Assembly: GCA_039707465.1 (NCBI GenBank)
Contig: CM077644.1
Location: forward strand, 81,900,875 to 81,964,874
Direction: 5' to 3'
Origin: Rhabdophis nuchalis
Taxonomy: Eukaryota > Chordata > Lepidosauria > Squamata > Natricidae
Length of the DNA stretch: 64,000 nucleotides
Shown here one piece after another: positions 11,488 to 23,725 of the stretch. The notes under the pieces are model-generated. The model was not told the DNA's origin and ran no database searches. It saw nothing but the letters and a program-made list of their open reading frames with translations. Position 1 is the stretch's first letter; every line of letters begins with the position of its first letter. A program made the position numbers and the translations under genes.

Positions 11488-11690
11488 TGTATGTATGTAA
11501 GTATGTATGTGTGTTCCACCATAACTCTGGACAGCCTCAAGCAATTTCAACCAAACTTTGTACAAATAGATCTATACTAGTCTCCCTTTATTTATTTATC
11601 AGCACAAATGTAACACACACACACACACACATAACCAAATATATATTTGTTGTTCTTTATCACCATGTGTATATGGCCCACTAGAAAACT
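11488..11690. repeat. Microsatellites and possible Helitron fragment
   Basis: A short (GTAT)n and an (AC)n run (11612-11631) flank 'ggacagcctcaagcaatttc' / 'aaccaaactttgtac', which resembles a Helitron-associated block. Weak. Confidence 0.3.
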
Positions 11691-12950
11691 ACAATGTTAA
11701 ATAGGAAAAAAAACATAAGTACAGTCTGAAATCTCCCACAAGCTTGGTAGGGCAAACAGATTGCCTATTTAAAAATCCCCACCCTTATTGGGAAAGATTC
11801 CCCTTCAATTCCTATTTGTTTTCTAAAGTTACAGTTCAGGACTTCAACCCATTTTTTAATTATTATAGATGGGCGCATATTTTCTAAGATGTGTGGCCTA
11901 GGTTGCTATTTTTTCTTATTTTATTCTTTTAAAGGAGAAGATGAGTGCACTTCCAAATAAAATGTTATGCTGGCCCATTTTTCTGCTAGCTCAACAATTG
12001 TTGGATAGCGCTAAGATTGGTAGAAAAATGATGGTAGAATTGAAGTGCAAAAATTAGGCAAGTGACATAATCCCAAAGGGGAAATACATTCTAACAGCAG
12101 CAAAAAATGTTAATCCAGGATTTTGAAGCTCTTAGCATTGCTTTTCCCAAATCTAATTATACTTGGGCTTCTCTCAGTGCAGAAAAACTGACACAAAGTT
12201 ATGTAGTTGAGACTTCTGGCTAGCAGAAGGCTCTTCCCTAATAAGCACACTAGAAAAAGCCCAGATGTACTCAGATAAGGATGCCCTTGGCACAAGGACA
12301 AGTTTACGTTCAGAACAAAGTGAGATTTAAGAATAAAAGGCAGTCAGAGACACTTGCAATTTTGAGGGCGTAAGTCATATGGATAGAATGCTAGTCACTG
12401 GACTGGCTAGGGTGTTGTCTGCTGCCTTGACAAGACCTCTGGCAACAGAAGAAACATGCTTTTGGTCATATTTCTTTTAAGCTTTTCTCAGTAATGTAAA
12501 CCTTACAGTAAACAAACTTTTATTGCATTGCCTATACTTCCTAAGTGAGGTTATTGTCTCTGAATCCTAAAAGAACCTTTTGGTTTGGCTGGATACCAAT
12601 ACCAATACCAAGACACAGACATTTACAGTTTAATTAGTTGTAAGAAGTGTCCCTCATGTTGCATTCAACAGTGTTCGTTATTGTCTTCTTCCAAAATTGT
12701 CCTGCTTCCCTCCCTCCCTTCCTTCTCAAACTCTCAAGCAGATTTCACTGACCACATTAGTTTTTTCATGGTCAATTAAATATTGCCACTGCCTGTGGAA
12801 GAAGTACATTATTACAAGAAATTGCAGAACTGATTTTTCTCTAGATACTTATTTGTTTTATTATTCATTCTTTATGGAGAAATTCTAGTCCCTTTCCCAA
12901 TCCAAAATCCAAATATTCCTTTGTTCTAGAACCAGCTTATATCTGCGTGC
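11691..12950. other. Intergenic DNA, nothing recognised
   Basis: Unique-looking. A short (ATACCA)n run lies at about 12591-12611. No convincing gene. Confidence 0.45.
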
Positions 12951-12952
12951 CT

Positions 12953-12953
12953 C

Positions 12954-13034
<81 letters not shown>

Positions 13035-13094
13035 TTTCTTCTTTCTTTCTTTCTTTCTTTCTGTTTCTATCTATCATCTATCTATCTATCTATC
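12953..13094. repeat. (CTTT)n then (CTAT)n microsatellite
   Basis: About 110 bp of CTTT units followed by CTAT units, abutting the CR1 tail. The Leu/Ser/Phe open frame here is a repeat artefact. Confidence 0.95.
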
Positions 13095-13884
13095 ATACAA
13101 TACAATACAATACAATAGCAGAGTTGGAAGGGACCTTGTAGGTCTTCTAGTCCAACCCCCTGCATGGGCAGGAACCTTATACCATTTCAGACAAATGGTT
13201 GTCTAACATCTTTTTAAAGACTTCCAGGGTTGGGGCATTCACAACTGCTGGAGGCAAGCTGTTCCAGAGGTTAATTGTTCTTACTGTTAGGAAATTTCTC
13301 CTTAGTTCTAAGTTGCTTCTCTCCTTTGTTAGTTTCCACCCATTGCTCCTTGTCCTGCCCCCAGGTGCCTTGGAGAAAAGTTTGACTCCCTCTTCTTTGT
13401 GGCACCCTCTGAGATATTGGAACACTGCTATCGTGTCTCCCCTGGTCCTTCTCTTCATCAAACTAGACATACCCAGCTCCTGCAGCCGTTCTTCATATGT
13501 CTTAGTCTCCAGTCCTCTAATCATCTTGGTTGCTCTTCTTTGCACTCTTTCCAGAGTCTCCACGTCTTTTCTACATCGTGGCGACCAAAACTGTATGCAG
13601 TATTCCAAGTGTGGCCTTACCAAGGCACTATACAGTGGCATTAACACTTCACGCGATCTAGATTCTATCCCTCTGTTGATGCAGCCTAGAACTGTGTTGG
13701 CTTTTTTGGCAGCTGCTGCACACTGCTGGCTCATATTTAAATGGTTGTCCACTAGGATTCCGAGATCCCTCTCACAGTTGCTACTATTGAGCAAGGTACC
13801 ACCTATACTGTACTTGTGCATTTGGTTTTTCTTGCCTATATGTAGGACCTTACTTTTTTCACAATTGAATTTCATTTTATTAGA
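13095..13884 (-). repeat. CR1 LINE, 5'-truncated, near-intact ORF2 C-terminus
   Basis: (TACAA)n tail at 13095, then 'gcagagttggaagggacctt'. The reverse strand is open and encodes the CR1 ORF2 C-terminal region after the RT active site: KMKFNCEKSKVLH, LGCINRGIESRSREVL, PHLEYCIQFWSP, ETLERVQRRATKMIRGLE, RTINLWNSLPPAVV. Homology to the copy at 29649-30424 stops at the same base ('tctaataaaatgaaattc' on the reverse strand). The frame runs into flanking DNA upstream, so the apparent start is not real. Confidence 0.92.
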
Positions 13885-15545
13885 CATCTCTTTCTCCTTC
13901 ACCTTTTCATTTGGACATGCAAATATCACTAAGTAAGTGAAGTTCCAGAGGATCAGGATGAAAAGCTTAATTTCTCCAAGCTTCTGTTCCCTTGACATAT
14001 TTAATATATTTCCCAGGAACCAAACTATGCCCTGTCTCCAGATGATAAATTAGATATGCTTAAAACTTCCTTAGGTGCATCTGTATTAAAATAGGGCTAC
14101 ATCAAGATACACTGTATAAAAACTGCTAGCCTTTCTCATTAATGGAGGAAAGTCAGGTGACTGCAGTAGTATGAAACAAAGGCAGTGGAAAAATCACCAC
14201 ATGGGGGTTGGGCAGCAAATTTCATGCAATATAGTTTTCTGGGCAGTTAGGTATGGATGGTCAGCACTATAACTTGGTAGTGGGAAAGGGCCACTGCGGT
14301 ATGATGTGAGGAATAAAAACCATAGGCATAGGCAGAGATGCTGCATTAACCCAGAAAATTAGCCAAATAATAGCAATGGCAAGGAGACTATCTATTGATG
14401 GGAGATGTCTTACCCAGAACCCCTGAAATCTTTATAAAATTCCTAGCAAAAAGTGTTACAAATAACCGATTAACTTGGAAACGTACTGTTTCCATAGTCC
14501 AATTCAAATCTTTTTCTTGAATTTATTTTTTCAATCATTACATATGTACTACAAGATAATGAGTCAATTCTAAAATTAAGATTATTTTGCAAATAAAGAG
14601 AATATTTATTTGGTTTGTCAAAACAAAAGTTTTGTAATATCCGATAATGACGTCCACTGCAGTTGAGATTATTTAGATATTCTTGCAATAAATTCTCAGA
14701 CAAGACTGCTATAAGATTGTAAAAAAAGCCAGTTTGTTTATAAAGCTGTGATTATTTCTGAACAGTCTGCATGATAGTCTTATACAGCCTTGTAGGTGGT
14801 ATAAGATTATTTTTCTCTCTTCCCATAAAGGAAATTTATGTGAATTATGAGCCAATACCATGTAAGCAACAGCAATAACCAGCTGCTTCTCATGCTGGCT
14901 TCTGAAGCACAATGTTCACTCAATTGTGAACAAACTCCTGACTCTACAGATATGATAACTTTGTTGAAATAAGCAGAGACAAATGTGCAAATTACTACGA
15001 TCCTATTATAATGAACAAGATACGCTATCCAAATTATAGAGAATAGACTCCATGCATTCATGTTTACAATATGCAATTGAGCAATAGGAGCCTGACTGCA
15101 AAGAAATTAAAACAATGAGATGGACCAAATCTACTTATTATTTGTAGTTCAAATCCTGGAATGGTTACAAACAGGTAGATAACCCAGCTGCTTAAAAAGC
15201 AAGCCATGCCTTTTATTTTTGCAACATGCTGGTACTAATAAAGGAGGGGGGGAACATGAATGTGGGTTGCTCTGCATGGAAAGATATTTGTGCTGATCCT
15301 CTAATGTGACTGGTAATATGGCAGTTGTACAAATTGCCATGTATATAAAACAATTCATTGATATACAATTAGAAATGGCAGCATCCAAAACTCAGTAGGA
15401 GAACATTAAAGTTGTCAAACGCTTTTGTGCTTATCTCAAAATGGTCATCCTTGAACAAAATAAGGAGAAAGAGGGCTCCACTGCAAAACAGCTGAACTTT
15501 AGCTCATGAAGAAATTCAGTTAAAGAGCAAGTTGCTTGTCACATT
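13885..15545. other. AT-rich intergenic DNA, nothing recognised
   Basis: Unique-looking. Short open frames are isolated and show no family signature. Confidence 0.5.
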
Positions 15546-15990
15546 AAATATACGAGACCGCCTCCTGCCCCATACATCCCTTCGTCCGATCCGCTCCCAC
15601 AGAGAGGGCCTTCTCCGGGTGCCGTCGGGGGGCAATGCCGGTTGGCGACACCCAGGGGAAGGGCCTTCTCTGTGGCGGGCCCGGCCCTCTGGAACGACCT
15701 ACCCCCCGACCTTCGCACTATCTCGGACCTCCGCCTCTTCCGCCAACGTCTTAAGACGTATTTATTTCAACAAGCCGGCCTAGGATAGCCCCCCGTTTCT
15801 GACTTTTTAAAAATAAATTATAATTTGGGAAGGTTTTTAACATGGGTTTTAGCACGGGTTAACTAATTTAATATATTTTAAATTGATATTTATTGTATTT
15901 TTGTGGTTTTAATAATGCCTGTGCGCCCCCCTGGGTCCTAACAAGGAGAAGGGCGGGGTATAAATTTAATAAAATAAATAAATAAATAAA
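15546..15990 (+). repeat. L2 LINE 3' end with (AATAAA)n tail
   Basis: Encodes the last part of an L2 ORF2 (RDRLLPHTSLRPIRSHREGL..., LWRARPSGTTYPP in shifted frames), then 'gccggcctaggatagc', a T-rich UTR, 'gagaagggcggggtataaat' and the tail. Together with 17820-18400 it forms a subfamily distinct from the copy at 53.9 kb. Confidence 0.9.
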
Positions 15991-16111
15991 AAAGGTGTTC
16001 CATAGCTATTCAAATGCAGTAATGGTAGCATCATACCTGATTTGTCCCTCATTGTGAGCCACCATGTCCGCCTTTCCTTCTTCCTCCTCAAACAAGACCT
16101 GCAGATGTACA

Positions 16112-16251
16112 CAGGTAGTCCTCGACTTATAACCATTTGTTTAGTGACCATTCTAAGTTACAACAACATTGAAACTGCTGTAGTTTCCCCATGGACACAT
16201 AATCAACATTTGGATTCTTGGTAAATGGCTCGTATTTATGATAGTTGCAAC
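16112..16251 (+). mobile_element. Mariner-like MITE, left part only
   Basis: Begins 'caggtagtcctcgacttata' and continues with the family block 'accatttgtttagtgaccat'. This is the same family as 19581, 41452 and 60389. The right part is lost where a hAT element follows. Confidence 0.75.
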
Positions 16252-16259
16252 TTCCTGGG

Positions 16260-16513
16260 TGGAGGTGGGTTCTAGCTGCTTCTACTGCTGGTTTGCTCAA
16301 GGATGCGCCAAGCACGCATGCTTGATGTGCACTAAGCATGCACACGTAGTACTAAAAAAATGCTTCTGCACATGCACAGAAGCTAAAAACAAGATGGCAC
16401 CACTGTAGGAGAACTGGTTTTGGGGCCTGGCGGACCTAGTTTGCTGACGGTTCCAGTGTCCCAGACCGCCTAGTTACTACCTATTCAGCCAAACAGGTAG
16501 GAACCCACCTCTT
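16260..16513. mobile_element. hAT MITE, 254 bp
   Basis: TIRs 'tggaggtgggttct' and 'aggaacccacctctt'. Perfect 8-bp duplication 'ttcctggg' (16252-16259, 16514-16521). The interior has no coding capacity. Confidence 0.75.
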
Positions 16514-16521
16514 TTCCTGGG

Positions 16522-17819
16522 ATCAGTGTCAAACTTAACATGTCACAAAGCTCTTCAAAAATGCAGGTACCCATTGGCAACACTGTGCCTGCATCTGCTG
16601 GGCTCCTAATACTCCATGTGGATTTAGATCTCTGCAACAGCTCCCTACCAACTTTTTCCAACTATATTCTTTATGGTTTAATGACCACTGCCACAAACCT
16701 TAGGACATATCTTGACATTGAAGACTTTTAAATCAAAAGACTCCTGAAAACAAACCATGTTTAAATGACCACCCTGAGTGACATGCCAGCTAAGAACATA
16801 TTGTATGAGCCCAGCCCACGTGCTTAATTTATGACTCAGTGTGTTAGATAAGCCCAGAAAATTAGGCTAATCTGTAACAACTATTCATTTGAACACAGAG
16901 GAGCGTGTAATGCAAACATAACTATATACGTATATATACTTCTCATCATTCTATCCCCAGAAGAATTTGTCTCAGCTATGAATAGCCTTAAACAAGCTAT
17001 TAAATAGAATGGCAAGAAGGAAAGGATTTAAATTAATATAATTAGATTAAAATTAGTCAATTGCTGATTTCCATCTCTTTGATCCCACATACAATATGAG
17101 GATAATAGCACTAATTAATCTTCCAAAATTAGCATTCTCAAACACAGTTGAGCTGGGAAGTAAAAATAGGAGTTGCATCTCTGAAGTTCTCATATCTTTG
17201 TAACTTGGTCCAGTATGATTATGTGTTTACGTAGTGTAATATTTTAACAGTGTTAGTGAAAGTAATACATATTTTCAAATATGTTTATAGTCTATCTATC
17301 ACATCGCTGCACACCTGGAAGAGAACTGTGTGAGTGTAAGTCCCTCTTACATTCTATCTGGGCTGTCAAATTCCAAGTGCTCTTCAGGTTGTAGCAGAGA
17401 TTTTGTAAAGATTTTGCTGCTATTGGATAGTTATGAAGATCTTTGCATGGAGATGTGGTCAGTTGGTCCCTGTGTACACATATCCCTGTGTTGGAAGTTA
17501 AAACCCACCCCTCTCCTAGAAAAATGAAATATTTTAGGATATACTAAAAAGGCTGACTATTTCCCTAAAAGAGAAGTAGAAACCAGAGAAACATGTTTTT
17601 ACGCAGGAAACAGACTCATTCTTAGTAGCCACCCCCCACCTTTGTCAATGGGCCATTGAGGCCTGGGCCAGTCTATTCTACATAACAAAAGTAGGATTAG
17701 GATCTCACCACATGGCACCCGGGAAGAAGCAATGCTTGGACTCAAAACATAGCCTACCGAATTGTCCCTGCATGACCCCATGGGAGTCTGACAACTGATC
17801 AGGATACAAGCTCAAGTTC
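16522..17819. other. Intergenic DNA, nothing recognised
   Basis: Unique-looking and AT-rich in the middle. No gene supported. Confidence 0.45.
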
Positions 17820-17885
17820 AAAGCCCAAAGAGAGTCCCGGAAGGGAAAAGGGCGGTATAAAATTTATTATAATAATAATAATAAT

Positions 17886-17945
<60 letters not shown>

Positions 17946-18400
17946 TGGCTCGGGGCCTAGTTATATGCGAGACCGCCTCCTGCCCCATACATCCCTTAGA
18001 CAGAGAGGGCCTCCTCAGGGTGCTGTCGGCCGGACAATGCCGACTGGCGACACCCAGGGGAAGAGCCTTCTCTGTGGCAGGCCCAGCCCTTTGGAACGAC
18101 TTACTCCCTGTACTTCGCACCATCTCCGACCTCCGCCTCTTCCGCAAGTGTCTAAAGACACATTTGTTCCATCTAGCCGGCCTAGCGTAACCTCCATAAC
18201 TGACTTTTAGATAGTTTTAAATTTGGGGATTTTAATTTGGTTTTAGCTCAGGATTTCATTGAATATGTTTTTTAAATTTTATATGCTTTTGTATGTATTT
18301 TTAATATTCCTGTGCGCCACCCTGAGTCCGTTTGGAGAAGGGCGGGGTACAAATTGAATAAATGAAAATGAAAATGAAATGAAATAATAATAATAATAAT
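17820..18400 (+). repeat. Two L2 3' ends in tandem, joined by an (ATC)n microsatellite
   Basis: 17820-17885 is a bare L2 3' terminus ('gaagggaaaagggcggtata' plus AAT tail). 17886-17943 is about 19 ATC units. 17944-18400 is a longer L2 3' end encoding the ORF2 C-terminus (ARGLVICETASCPIHP.., FSVAGPALWNDLLP), UTR, 'agaagggcggggtacaaatt' and its own AAT tail. The second copy seems to have landed in, or extended, the tail of the first. Confidence 0.85.
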
Positions 18401-18417
18401 AATGACTCCCCCTATAT

Positions 18418-18939
18418 CTGTGATGGCGAACCTATGGCATGTGTGCTACAGGTGGCACATGGAGCCATTTGTTAGAGCACGTCGGGCATCGCCCTGTCAG
18501 CTCCAACATACATACTTGCGCTGGCCAGTTGACTTCGGCCTTCTTTTAAGGCCATTTTTCACCTTCCAGAGGCTTCTCTGAAGCCTCCAGAGGACAAAAA
18601 ACAACCCAACGCGCAAACCGAAAGTTTGGGAACTGACTTCTGATTTACATGTTGGGCTGTTTTTCACATTCTGGAGGCTTCAGGGAAGCCTCTGGAGGGC
18701 CTCCAGGAGGGGGGGGAGGCGGGGGAGATTGTTTTCACACACCCCAAGGCTCCTAGAAAGCCTCTGGAGCCTGGGGAGGGCAAAAAACAAGCCCATTGGG
18801 TGCCAAAATGAGGGGAAATGTCGTGCGCATGCTCAGGGGGGCGCAGACATAGCACTATGGGTGTGGGCACACCTGTGCACAATCCCTCTGCATTCCCCCT
18901 GCTTTTGGCATGCGATGGGAAAACGGTTATCCATCATTG
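18418..18939. mobile_element. hAT element, 522 bp
   Basis: Begins 'ctgtgatggcgaacctatgg' and ends 'ggttatccatcattg'. Flanks 'ccctatat' / 'ccctgtac' match at 6 of 8. Interior blocks 'aggtggcacatggagccatt' and 'gaggcttcagggaagcctc' define a family shared with 33804-34235 and 50385-50739. No transposase frame. Confidence 0.8.
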
Positions 18940-19032
18940 CCCTGTACATCATCAAATCATATTGCAAGTGCAGAAGATGAAAGTAAGATTGACTGGGAAG
19001 AATATTCACTGATTAAGAAAGGAATATATATG

Positions 19033-19205
19033 CAGAGGTGGTATTCAGACCAGTTCGCCCAAAACGGTAGCAGAAATCATGGGTGCCTCTGCCCACCTGG
19101 GTGCTATGTCATCCCATTTAGGCACTTCTTTTAGCCAAAGCACACGTGTGGAAGTCACGCTCACATTTACGACCTGGTAGGAAAGGTAAGTGAATTCCAC
19201 CCCTG
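19033..19205. mobile_element. hAT MITE, 173 bp
   Basis: Begins 'cagaggtggtattcag' and ends 'gtgaattccacccctg'. Flanks 'tatatatg' / 'aatatatt' match at 6 of 8. Same family as 5478-5636. Confidence 0.65.
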
Positions 19206-19244
19206 AATATATTGTTCAAACTAAGAAACATTAGAGTAAGCAGA

Positions 19245-19320
19245 TGGGTCGTAGCATCTAATCAACCTGGGTTGATCTCAAAAGGCTAAGCCGGGTCAGG
19301 GCTGCATATCTGGGCTGCAA
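19245..19320 (+). repeat. 5S rRNA-like fragment (pseudogene or 5S-derived repeat)
   Basis: 'tgatctcaaaaggctaagcc' followed by 'gggtcagggctgcatatctg' resembles the internal-promoter region of vertebrate 5S rRNA (GATCTCGGAAGCTAAGCAGG, GGGTCGGGCCTGG...). It is diverged and lacks intact ends. It could be a decayed 5S pseudogene or part of a 5S-headed SINE; it is not a functional gene. Confidence 0.45.
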
Positions 19321-19580
19321 AAATCTAGATCGCTAATATACACAAAGTTTAAAAACTTGTACAGAAGGACTTTAGGAAATCCCAGGACTAGAAGCAGAGG
19401 GAACCAAGCAAAAAAGCAAGCAAATATAAAACTTTGGAAGAAGGTGACAGTTACAAGTCACTTCTCTTCTCTGTGATTGACAGGAAATATGCAGATATTT
19501 CTGTGAAGTCACCAGATTCGAGCGTGACTTGAAGGAGAGTTTAAGTACCAATTACTGCCACTGATTAACACAAGTTTATA
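19321..19580. other. Intergenic DNA, nothing recognised
   Basis: No feature recognised. Confidence 0.4.
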
Positions 19581-20208
19581 TAGGTAGTCCTCAACTTATG
19601 ACCACACATGAACCCCAAATTTCTGTTGCTAAGTGAGACATTGGTTAAGTGAGTTTTGCCACATTTTACGACCTTTCTTGTCAAAGTTGTTAAGGGAATC
19701 ATTGCAGTTGTTAAGTTAGTAACACGATTGGTCAGTGGATTGGGCTTTCCTATTGACTTTGCTCATCAGAAGAGCGCAAAAGATGATCACACAACCCCAA
19801 GATACTGCAACCATCATAAGCATGAGTCAGTTGCCAAGTGTCCAAATTTTGATCACGTGACCTTGGGGTTGCTGTAGCGGTCCTAAGTGTGAAAAGCAGA
19901 AATATAACAGCCACGGTGACACAGTGGTTAGAATGCAGTACTGCAGGCTACTTCTGCTGTCTGCCGGCTGCCTGCAATTTGGCAATTCAAATCTCAATGG
20001 CTCAAGGTTGACTCAGCCTTCCATCCTTCTGAGGTCAGTGAAATGAGAACCCAGATTGTTGGGGGCAATAGGCTGACACTGTAAACTGCTTAGAGAGGGT
20101 TGTGAAGTGGTATATAAGTCTAAGTGCTATTTCTATAAATCACTTTTTTCACAGAATTTGTAACTTTGAATAGTCACTAAATGAACTGTTATAAGCCGAG
20201 GACTATTG
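19581..20208 (+). mobile_element. Mariner-like MITE interrupted by a SINE
   Basis: TIRs 'aggtagtcctcaacttatga' (left) and 'ataagccgaggactattg' (right), with TA on both sides (19579-19580, 20209-20210). The body has the family blocks 'attgactttgctcatcagaa' and 'gatcacgtgaccttgggg'. Bases 19908-20140 are a later SINE. About 395 bp without the SINE. Confidence 0.8.
19908..20140 (+). repeat. tRNA-derived SINE, second family
   Basis: Head 'gtgacacagtggttagaatg', body 'gttgactcagccttccatcc' and 'gggggcaataggctgacact', end 'gtggtatataagtctaagtg' then 'ctatttctat'. This differs from the ACCTTT-tailed SINE. It is inserted in a mariner-like MITE. Confidence 0.8.
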
Positions 20209-22246
20209 TAAAAGTGACTGCATGATCCCATTCTCTGTAAAGGTTGGACTGAATGTTTTCCCTGCTTACTAATTTTCTTGAATTTATTAATATCCACTTA
20301 CCCTATATAGTGTATATGGGGACATAATATGCAATTCACCACCACTTGTATCACTATAGATCTAACATGATTTTAGCTTCCCCTGTTTACACCAGTAAGC
20401 ATTTAATTAGTATGAAATTACTTAAGACCCTAACATTCAGTTACTTAAGATATTTTGATTGCCTTCTACAAATGTTTGTTTAGTGAGACGCCAACTGAAA
20501 AGACTTGTGTGAATTTGAGGAGCAGATACTACAAAAGATTACTTAACCACTCTTAATCAATTTAAAGGGGAAAAAAGGACTTCACATCCTTCTTTGCTAG
20601 TATGAATTCAACAATCACACTGTCTGCACAGATGTCCTGATAATTTTCTGGACAGAGAAACTTTCTATAAATAGAACTTAATAACATAGCATTGATATGT
20701 ACTAGGTGAAATGCAATGAGTTAGATCCAGGCAATCTTAATTGTATTAGACTACAATTAGATTAGAATACAATTAATTGTATTAGCTATACTTATAAATG
20801 TAATTGGATTAGATTAGAGCATAATTAATTGTATTCAATTGAAACTGAATTGTATTCAAGGGCTTGAATGCCATTGATTGTTCTTCTTCATCAGGAATTT
20901 ACAACATATTTATCAATCTAGCCATTGTTGAGGTCTTTTAAAACTTATTTGCTATTTTATTAGCACAACCAGCAGCAACCACTGCAAAGTTGTCAGTATC
21001 AGGAAAATGGTGGACAGAGCACTGTGATACAATCCCTGCATCTTTCAACATGAATGGAAAAAAAAGATAGGGCTTTTATTGTAACATTTGTCATCTTGCT
21101 AATTTTGGCAACCCCTTGGATGCCCATGAGCATACGATGGTTAGGAAATTTTATACTTGAAGACAGTATAAATTCATTAATGAGAAAGTAACTTCATTCT
21201 AGAATTCAGCCAGCGTTTTATCAATTCCTATTAATGCTTTGTTGAACAAGCTGTGTTGTGGAGTTATGCAGGAGATAAGACAATATTGACAGAGGACAGG
21301 AGCTACTTTTCAGAGGAGCTAAGGGAACACATCAGAATACCCAAAGGCAAGAAAAGAAGATTGAAACAAATATAATATTGCTGTTCTAGAATTGGATGGA
21401 AGAGGAAGATCAAAATTTTAAAATTCAAGAGAGATTAGGATTACTCATTAGGATTACATATGATTAGAAATACTATCCTCTATTTTATTTATGTGAGAGG
21501 AGAAAGACCACAATGAACTCCAAGAGAAAAAACTACTGTACAAGCTCAGTAAACAGAACTCCAACCTGATTAATAATAATAATCTTTATTGTCATTGTAC
21601 TAAAATTACAATGAAATTGGTTTTCATTGCTCACGAATAATAATTCCAATTTCCATTCATGATTCTTTGTCAGTCACCCACATGCTTCTTCTCTATGATC
21701 ATGGTGAAAGGCAAAAGATTTGCTAGATTACTTCAACTCATATCTTTCAATAACATATAATTAAAAAGCAAACTTACACCATAATGATTTTGGCATAAAT
21801 CTAAGGCAAAACTAGTTAGATGTTGACGATTCAATAAATTATAGTCAAATAAGCCAAAACAGCATATTGTATGAAGCAAGCTTCAAAGATACATAGAACA
21901 AGAATCTACACCATCAGCCCCCATCATGGTGCTCAGGACTAATAAGGTGCCCATCAACATATCTCTTGCTGTCTTTCAATTCTATGCGTTAGATGCTTTT
22001 TATAATAATAAAATAAAGACTAGGAAGCTAATATCAGTAAACTATAAATCATAATGTATATCTCCAATAATTTCTCAAGGCCTTATCTGGACTCAGAGGC
22101 ATTTTTACAAAGACTTATGGTAAATTGTAGATAGCTGCAGACAAGCTTTCCACTATGACAATCATTTTGTTAAGAGGGTCTACAACATGCCCCTAAAACT
22201 CCAAATATGCCAACTAACCCCAAAAGGCCAGAGGTCCCTATTTTAT
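20209..22246. other. AT-rich intergenic DNA with a short LINE tail
   Basis: 20730-20870 is a low-complexity stretch of 'attgtatta'/'caattaattgta' motifs. 21569-21645 ('aataataataatctttattg', 'acaatgaaattggttttcat') looks like a reverse-strand LINE 3' terminus. The rest is unique-looking, without a gene. Confidence 0.4.
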
Positions 22247-22381
22247 CAGGGGTGTCCAAACTTGGGAATTTTAAGACTTGTGGACTTCAACTCCCAGAAT
22301 TCCCCAGTCCACATGGCTGGCTAGGGAATTCTGGGAGTTGAAGTCCGCAAGTCTTAAAGTTCCCAAGTTTGGACACCCTTG
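22247..22381. mobile_element. Palindromic hAT MITE, 135 bp
   Basis: Begins 'caggggtgtccaaacttggg' and ends 'caagtttggacacccttg'. The two halves are nearly perfect reverse complements ('ggacttcaactcccagaatt' against 'aattctgggagttgaagtcc'). Flanks are diverged (tattttat / tactacat). Confidence 0.85.
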
Positions 22382-22458
22382 TACTACATATTACTATTTT
22401 TTAAATAATAACTCTAAAGATACAGTGGCTTACAAGTACAGCATAACATAAGCATATA

Positions 22459-22699
22459 CAGTGATCCCTCGTTTTTCGCGGCTTCATGTTTCGCGGCTTC
22501 AGTGCGTCGTGGGTTTTTCAAAAATACAGAATAGGAAAAAAATGCATTGGTAGGAGGCAAGCGCCCCCTAGTGCTTGCTTTAAACGATGTCCACCAACTC
22601 AAGTTTTCGGTATAGTGTATTGCGAATCCTACTTCGCGGTTTTTCAGTTTTCGCGGAAGGTTCTGGTCCCCATTAACCGCGAAATACGAGGGATCACTG
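22459..22699. mobile_element. Tigger/pogo-like MITE, 241 bp
   Basis: TIRs 'cagtgatccctcgtttttcg' and 'cgaaatacgagggatcactg', flanked by TA on both sides (22457-22458, 22700-22701). No transposase frame. Confidence 0.85.
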
Positions 22700-22747
22700 T
22701 AAACTGAAGAACACATAGCTGTTTATTGCCTTATGCCTACTACAGAT

Positions 22748-22781
22748 CCGGCCCACAGGTCTTGAGTTTGACAACCCCTGT
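22748..22781. mobile_element. hAT end fragment
   Basis: 'ggcccacaggtcttgagttt' then 'gacaacccctg' matches the right end of the hAT at 49538-49908. The left part is not recognised. Confidence 0.5.
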
Positions 22782-23284
22782 TCTATGGCATTGTATGTGC
22801 CTCTAAATTAGTCACTCTTTCTTTTGAAACCTAACACAATAATAAAACTGGGGAAAAGACAAGTTTTGGGAAATAAAGTAAGTTTTGTGTGCTGTGATCA
22901 CATAACCAAGATCAAGCATAATTTCCTTGATTCACATAAAATGCTAATCCATAATTCATGGTTTACAAACCCCAATGGCTGGCAGTGCCAGCACTAGACA
23001 TTTTGGTGCCCTAGGCAAAGTCATTTTCTGAAGTCTCGTACAGTTTGGCTCATTTTCTGATGTTGTTAAGAATTGCAAGAACAATATCTTCTTGTTTCTT
23101 TCTTTCTTTTCTTAAAGTTTTTCAACTTTATTCTTTCAATGTTCTTTTCTTGGACATTTTTACTCTATTGTGAATAGTAGTAAATCACAGTAAATAATTC
23201 ATTTATAGTACACAGTGAATCCCAGTAAATAATATAAATTACATATAGTGTTGACATAAGGCAACGATCCTGTGAAATTTTACA

Positions 23285-23725
23285 GGGTAGTCCTCAACTT
23301 ACAAGCAGTCACTTAGTTACAACCAGTTGAACGTATGGCCTATCTGTAAAGTGGACTTACAACCTGAATCCGAACTTCTGATAGTCAGCCTCATGACCAC
23401 ACTTAAACACTTAGCAACACAGCCACATTGACAACTGTTTTCAGCGACCTAAGATCATATGACTGCATTTTGCATCAGTTTTGATGAAAATCAGCGCCTG
23501 TTTTGGATTTTCACTGAAACTGTGCCATAGTGAGCAATGGGTTCGTTTAATGACCATAGCATTTGTTTAACAACTGCAGCACTTGCTTAATGACCATGGT
23601 GTTCACACTTACAACTGCCATGCTCACTTAACAACTGCCACAAAAAACATTGTCAGTCACATGACCAACCTTTTCAATGACCATTACAATGTACAACCGT
23701 AGTGGCCAAGCTCCATTACAATTGT
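23285..23725 (+). mobile_element. Mariner-like MITE, variant copy
   Basis: Begins 'gggtagtcctcaacttacaa'. The body contains repeated 'cttaacaactgc' and 'aatgaccat' motifs. The right end is indistinct. Confidence 0.65.

Noticed and set aside
12947..13141. Open frame of Phe/Leu/Ser repeats
   Set aside because: It is the (CTTT)n/(CTAT)n microsatellite read as protein, running into a CR1 tail.
13199..13936. 245-codon forward frame opposite the CR1
   Set aside because: Shadow of the real reverse-strand CR1 ORF2; the same shadow appears at 29861-30514.
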